Position numbers and translations under genes: made by a program. Below are positions 61,228 through 64,000 of a DNA stretch of 64,000 bases, in pieces (positions within the stretch are counted from its first letter, which is position 1; every line of letters starts with the position of its first letter). This DNA comes from JABWCQ01 sp964587105. GTDB taxonomy: Bacteria > Electryoneota > RPQS01. The stretch covers positions 1 to 64,000 of the forward strand of contig CAZPKG010000014.1 in assembly GCA_964587105.1 (NCBI GenBank), given 5' to 3'. Below the pieces are notes generated by a model. It did not search any database and had not been told where the DNA came from. It was given only the letters and a program-made list of their open reading frames with translations.

Positions 61228-62538
61228 CTAACTGATTGTGAAGTAGACCAGTGGCCGGCTTTCAGGCGCGGACGCACCGATTTCAAATGCGTTTGCAATC
61301 CGCTGTATGCCATTTTGCGCATCCTCTGAATCACGGCTCCACTGCACGCGGGCCATAATTTCGTTCTTTGCAACCTTCATGCCGCGCTGTTTCAAGAACG
61401 TGATACCGGCAGTTGGATCGACAGGATCATTTGCGATTTTGCGGCCCGCTCCCAAATCCACAAGCCCCAAACCAATTTCGCGCGGCTGAATGTCTTTGAT
61501 GAAGCCGTCCGCAGGTGCAAGTATTTCTTGCGAGTGTGTCGCCGAAACTCCCAATTCAAGTTCGCTCCACACATTTGGATCAGCGCCCTGAGCTTCGGCA
61601 ATTCGCTTAAAGCGATCGTAACCTTGGCCGCTTTGCAGTATTTTCTTAAACTCGCGCTTGCCGCTCTCAATGTCTCGGCACACCTCTCCGAGCATGAGCA
61701 TCGTTCCGCCCAGCAACTCACAGAGTTCGATCAGTCGCGAGTCGCCGACACCTGTTTTCAATATCTCTAAACACTCAACGACTTCAACGGCATTTCCGGC
61801 AGTTGCTCCAAGCGGTTCGTGCATATCAGTGCCATGAACAATTGTCGTGACGCCGTAGGCCGCTGACCAATCCACCAAGCGGCGGCTGAGTTCGCGAGCT
61901 TCCGCTTCTGAATTCAAGAAACCGCCAGGACCGACCTTTACATCCATCGCCAATGCATCTGCGCCTTCGGCTATCTTCTTGGATAAAATACTTGCGGCGA
62001 TCAACGGTGGAATGGAAACCGTTGACGTGACGTCGCGCAAGGCGTAAAGTCGTTTGTCAGCCGGAACCAAAGTAGTAGTCTGTGCTCCAAACGCGCAGCC
62101 CTGTTCGCGCAACACTCTCCCAAATTCGGCATGAGATAGATTCACATTCATGCCGCGAATGCTCTCGAGTTTGTCGAGCGTGCCGCCGGTGTGGCCAAGT
62201 GCGCGCCCGGAAATCATCGGAATAGAAATCCCTGCTTCCGCAACGACGGGAGCGACAATAAGCGAGGTTTTGTCACCGATCCCGCCGGTAGAGTGCTTGT
62301 CAACTTTCTTCCCGTGAATATTCGGAAACGCAAGACGCTCACCAGAGCGAATCATCGCATCTAAAAATCGGAGTCCCTCGCGATCGTTCACGCCTCGAAA
62401 GTAGATGGCCATCAGCATCGCGGCCATCTGATAATCGGGCACAACTTCACGAGCGAACTCAAGCATGAGATAGTCAATCTCTTTATTTGAAAGTTCGCCG
62501 CCGTTTTGCTTACGTGCGATGAGTTCAGATACCTGCAC
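61228..62538 (-). CDS. deoA: Pyrimidine-nucleoside (thymidine) phosphorylase
   Basis: A 436-residue enzyme with the family signatures VDKHSTGGIGDKTSL, SGRALGHTGGTLDKLESI, AMDVKVGPGGFL and the phosphate-binding loop. It cleaves thymidine or uridine to base and pentose 1-phosphate. Both Pdp and DeoA classes have similar length, so the preferred substrate is not decided. The GTG start at 62538 is 6 bp after glgC; both may be co-translated. Confidence 0.93.
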   Translation of the reverse strand: MQVSELIARKQNGGELSNKEIDYLMLEFAREVVPDYQMAAMLMAIYFRGVNDREGLRFLDAMIRSGERLAFPNIHGKKVDKHSTGGIGDKTSLIVAPVVAEAGISIPMISGRALGHTGGTLDKLESIRGMNVNLSHAEFGRVLREQGCAFGAQTTTLVPADKRLYALRDVTSTVSIPPLIAASILSKKIAEGADALAMDVKVGPGGFLNSEAEARELSRRLVDWSAAYGVTTIVHGTDMHEPLGATAGNAVEVVECLEILKTGVGDSRLIELCELLGGTMLMLGEVCRDIESGKREFKKILQSGQGYDRFKRIAEAQGADPNVWSELELGVSATHSQEILAPADGFIKDIQPREIGLGLVDLGAGRKIANDPVDPTAGITFLKQRGMKVAKNEIMARVQWSRDSEDAQNGIQRIANAFEIGASAPESRPLVYFTIS

Positions 62539-62544
62539 GAGTGC

Positions 62545-63834
62545 TTAGCGTGCGGGCAAAACCGCGCCGTCAGGGATCACGGCATCTTTCTCTACGATCA
62601 CAATTCCGTCGCGCACCGCATATCCTTCTCCGTCATGATCGGGTACGTTATCACCCGGATCAATTCGCACGCCATAGCCGATTCGCGCGTTCTTATCGAT
62701 AATCGCTTTGCGAATCAACGTATCGCCGCCGATACCGACGTCAGGTCTGCCAATCTCGCGGTTGAGCTGAAGAGATTCGCTTGTCTCAAAGTAGTCAGCA
62801 CCGCACACGACGCTGTCAATGATCTTGACGCCAGACTTGCTGATTGTGCGAGTGCCAAGAATGGAATGCTCAATCGCGCCGTGTTCAACTTTCGATCCTG
62901 CGCAAACAAGCGCTCGTTTCAAATAGACTTCACGCACGCTTGCTCCGGGCAAGAAGCGTGGGCGCGTGAATAATCTGTAGCTTGGGTCGTAGAGCGCGAA
63001 TCTCGGCTGAGGGTCTGTCAGAGCCAAATTTGCGTCGTAATAGGACTTAATCGTTCCGATATCTTCCCAATAGCCGCTAAATGGATAAGCATAAACGCGG
63101 TGTGAGTGAATTGCGCTGGGGATGACGTGCTTTCCGAAATCCGAACCGGTGTCTGGTGCCAGGAGTTGTTCAATCGCCTCCCAACGAATGATATAAACTC
63201 CCATCGAGGCCATGACAACGGGTTCTTCACTATTGAATCCGTCCGAGCGGAACATCTCACCGGACAATTCCCACCCTTTGATCTCGTCCGCGGTTTCCGG
63301 TTTTTCTTTGAATTCCGTGATTCGACCTTCATCGTTGACCTGCATGATGCCAAAGCGATTGGCGTCCTCAAGTGTCACGGGATAAGTCGCGATAGTGATG
63401 TCTGCGCGCGAACGGCGATGCAGTGCGAGCATTCCGCGATAGTCCATCCAATAGATGTGATCGCCGGAGAGAATCAAAACATCGCTTGGGTTCGACGGGC
63501 GGATATGGCGCAAATTCTTCCGCACTGCGTCCGCAGTTCCTTGCAGCCAATCGCTGGTGTCAATAGTCTGTTCAGCGGCCAACACCGTCACAAAACCATC
63601 ACGAAACGCATCGAAGGCATACGTCATAGAGACGTGTCGATTGAGCGAGGCGGAGTTAAACTGCGTAACAACATAAATTTTGCTCAGGTCAGAGTGCAGA
63701 CAATTTGAAACCGGAATATCTATTAAGCGATACATTCCGCCGAACGGCACGGCGGGTTTCGAACGCGGTTTCGTCAGCGGGTGCAGGCGCGTTCCGCGAC
63801 CGCCGCCGAGAATGACTGAGGCTACGTGGTCCAT
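62545..63834 (-). CDS. glgC: Glucose-1-phosphate adenylyltransferase
   Basis: A 429-residue enzyme that makes ADP-glucose for glycogen. N-terminal GGGRGTRLHPLT, PAVPFGGMYRLIDIPVSN and the substrate segment KEKPE are typical, and the C-terminal left-handed helix with hexapeptide repeats is present (SKVEHGAIEHSIL, KNARIGYGVRID). It is made with the following phosphorylase and downstream of a phosphohexomutase, giving a small sugar-phosphate group. Confidence 0.94.
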   Translation of the reverse strand: MDHVASVILGGGRGTRLHPLTKPRSKPAVPFGGMYRLIDIPVSNCLHSDLSKIYVVTQFNSASLNRHVSMTYAFDAFRDGFVTVLAAEQTIDTSDWLQGTADAVRKNLRHIRPSNPSDVLILSGDHIYWMDYRGMLALHRRSRADITIATYPVTLEDANRFGIMQVNDEGRITEFKEKPETADEIKGWELSGEMFRSDGFNSEEPVVMASMGVYIIRWEAIEQLLAPDTGSDFGKHVIPSAIHSHRVYAYPFSGYWEDIGTIKSYYDANLALTDPQPRFALYDPSYRLFTRPRFLPGASVREVYLKRALVCAGSKVEHGAIEHSILGTRTISKSGVKIIDSVVCGADYFETSESLQLNREIGRPDVGIGGDTLIRKAIIDKNARIGYGVRIDPGDNVPDHDGEGYAVRDGIVIVEKDAVIPDGAVLPAR

Positions 63835-63865
63835 TATGGGTAGTCTATGAGTGAAGGGATAACTT

Positions 63866-64000
63866 TTATTTCATAAAGCCGAGCAATTCATCGGTCAACC
63901 GCTCCGCTTCAGAGCGAGTTGTAGCCTCGGCGAATACGCGCACAATTGGCTCCGTGTTGGACGCGCGTGCTTGAACCCACGAATTGCCGGAGCGCCATTT
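63866..64000 (-). CDS. Phosphoglucomutase/phosphomannomutase, C-terminal end
   Basis: The last 44 codons of a gene that begins right of the window. The translation contains NSWVQARASNTEPIVRVFAE, the phosphate-binding loop of domain IV in the alpha-D-phosphohexomutase family (SNTEP with conserved Arg), and ends GFMK. Gene order with glgC, 31 bp away, suggests conversion of glucose 6-phosphate to glucose 1-phosphate for glycogen synthesis. Confidence 0.85.
   Translation of the reverse strand, partial: KWRSGNSWVQARASNTEPIVRVFAEATTRSEAERLTDELLGFMK

Noticed and set aside
1..64000. Search for tRNA, rRNA, CRISPR arrays and transposases
   Set aside because: No tRNA-like TPsiC arm with a matching cloverleaf, no regular spaced repeats and no DDE or serine recombinase motifs were recognised by eye in the intergenic regions.

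Overview
The window reads as one scaffold of a Gram-negative bacterium of the Fibrobacteres-Chlorobi-Bacteroidetes (FCB) type, probably a metagenome-assembled genome. The evidence is five large secreted proteins that end in a C-terminal sorting domain with the YPNPFNP motif used by the type IX secretion system, lipoproteins with Sec lipoboxes, outer-envelope style proteins, and a 100-N scaffold gap at 12030-12129. No tRNA, rRNA, CRISPR array, transposase or phage gene was seen. Several intergenic regions carry a sigma-70-like promoter of the form TTGACN, 17 nt, TATNNT.

Layout. (1) 511-9710, minus strand: a respiratory electron-transfer locus with a tetraheme c554-like cytochrome, a Tat-exported four-cluster ferredoxin subunit, an NrfD/HmcC-type quinone-interacting membrane subunit, a 40-residue membrane peptide, a 13-heme cytochrome and two tandem paralogues in which 17 heme-binding motifs are fused to a C-terminal membrane cytochrome b. 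By motif count it could hold 51 c-type hemes. A TGTGA-N6-TCACA operator lies in front of it. This locus is the best candidate for an undescribed system. (2) 10381-24394: large secreted proteins, namely a frameshifted FG-GAP protein with a poly-G tract at the break, a von Willebrand A protein, a Cys-rich protein, a subtilase and a GxSxG hydrolase. (3) 24457-26405: an NmrA-type oxidoreductase, a thioredoxin and a TlpA-like lipoprotein. (4) 26596-34083: a complete tryptophan operon trpEGDCFBA followed by a DAHP synthase, with 4-bp overlaps between most genes, preceded by a promoter, a leader peptide with three Trp codons and a full attenuator. (5) 34354-43978: more secreted proteins, including a PNGase F homologue, two L,D-transpeptidases with a related helical lipoprotein, and a TetR regulator with its own promoter and candidate operator. 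(6) 44257-54441: a long plus-strand gene run from hrcA-grpE-dnaJ (no dnaK) through DNA and RNA housekeeping genes, a NhaD-like antiporter, two small paired lipoproteins, an aminotransferase, an FmdB zinc ribbon and an FAD oxidase. (7) 54514-64000: citrate synthase, RmuC behind a perfect 22-bp palindrome, SprT-like, OsmC, DsbD, thioredoxin, a histone H1-like basic protein, pyrimidine nucleoside phosphorylase, GlgC and the end of a phosphohexomutase.

How it fits together. The respiratory locus suggests quinone-linked electron exchange with a large periplasmic or surface heme network. DsbD, TlpA-like and thioredoxin proteins elsewhere in the window could supply the thiol chemistry needed for many CxxCH heme sites, but this link is inferred. 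The secreted protease, glycoamidase and hydrolase suggest breakdown of external protein and glycoprotein. Functional names rest on motifs read by eye, without database searches.
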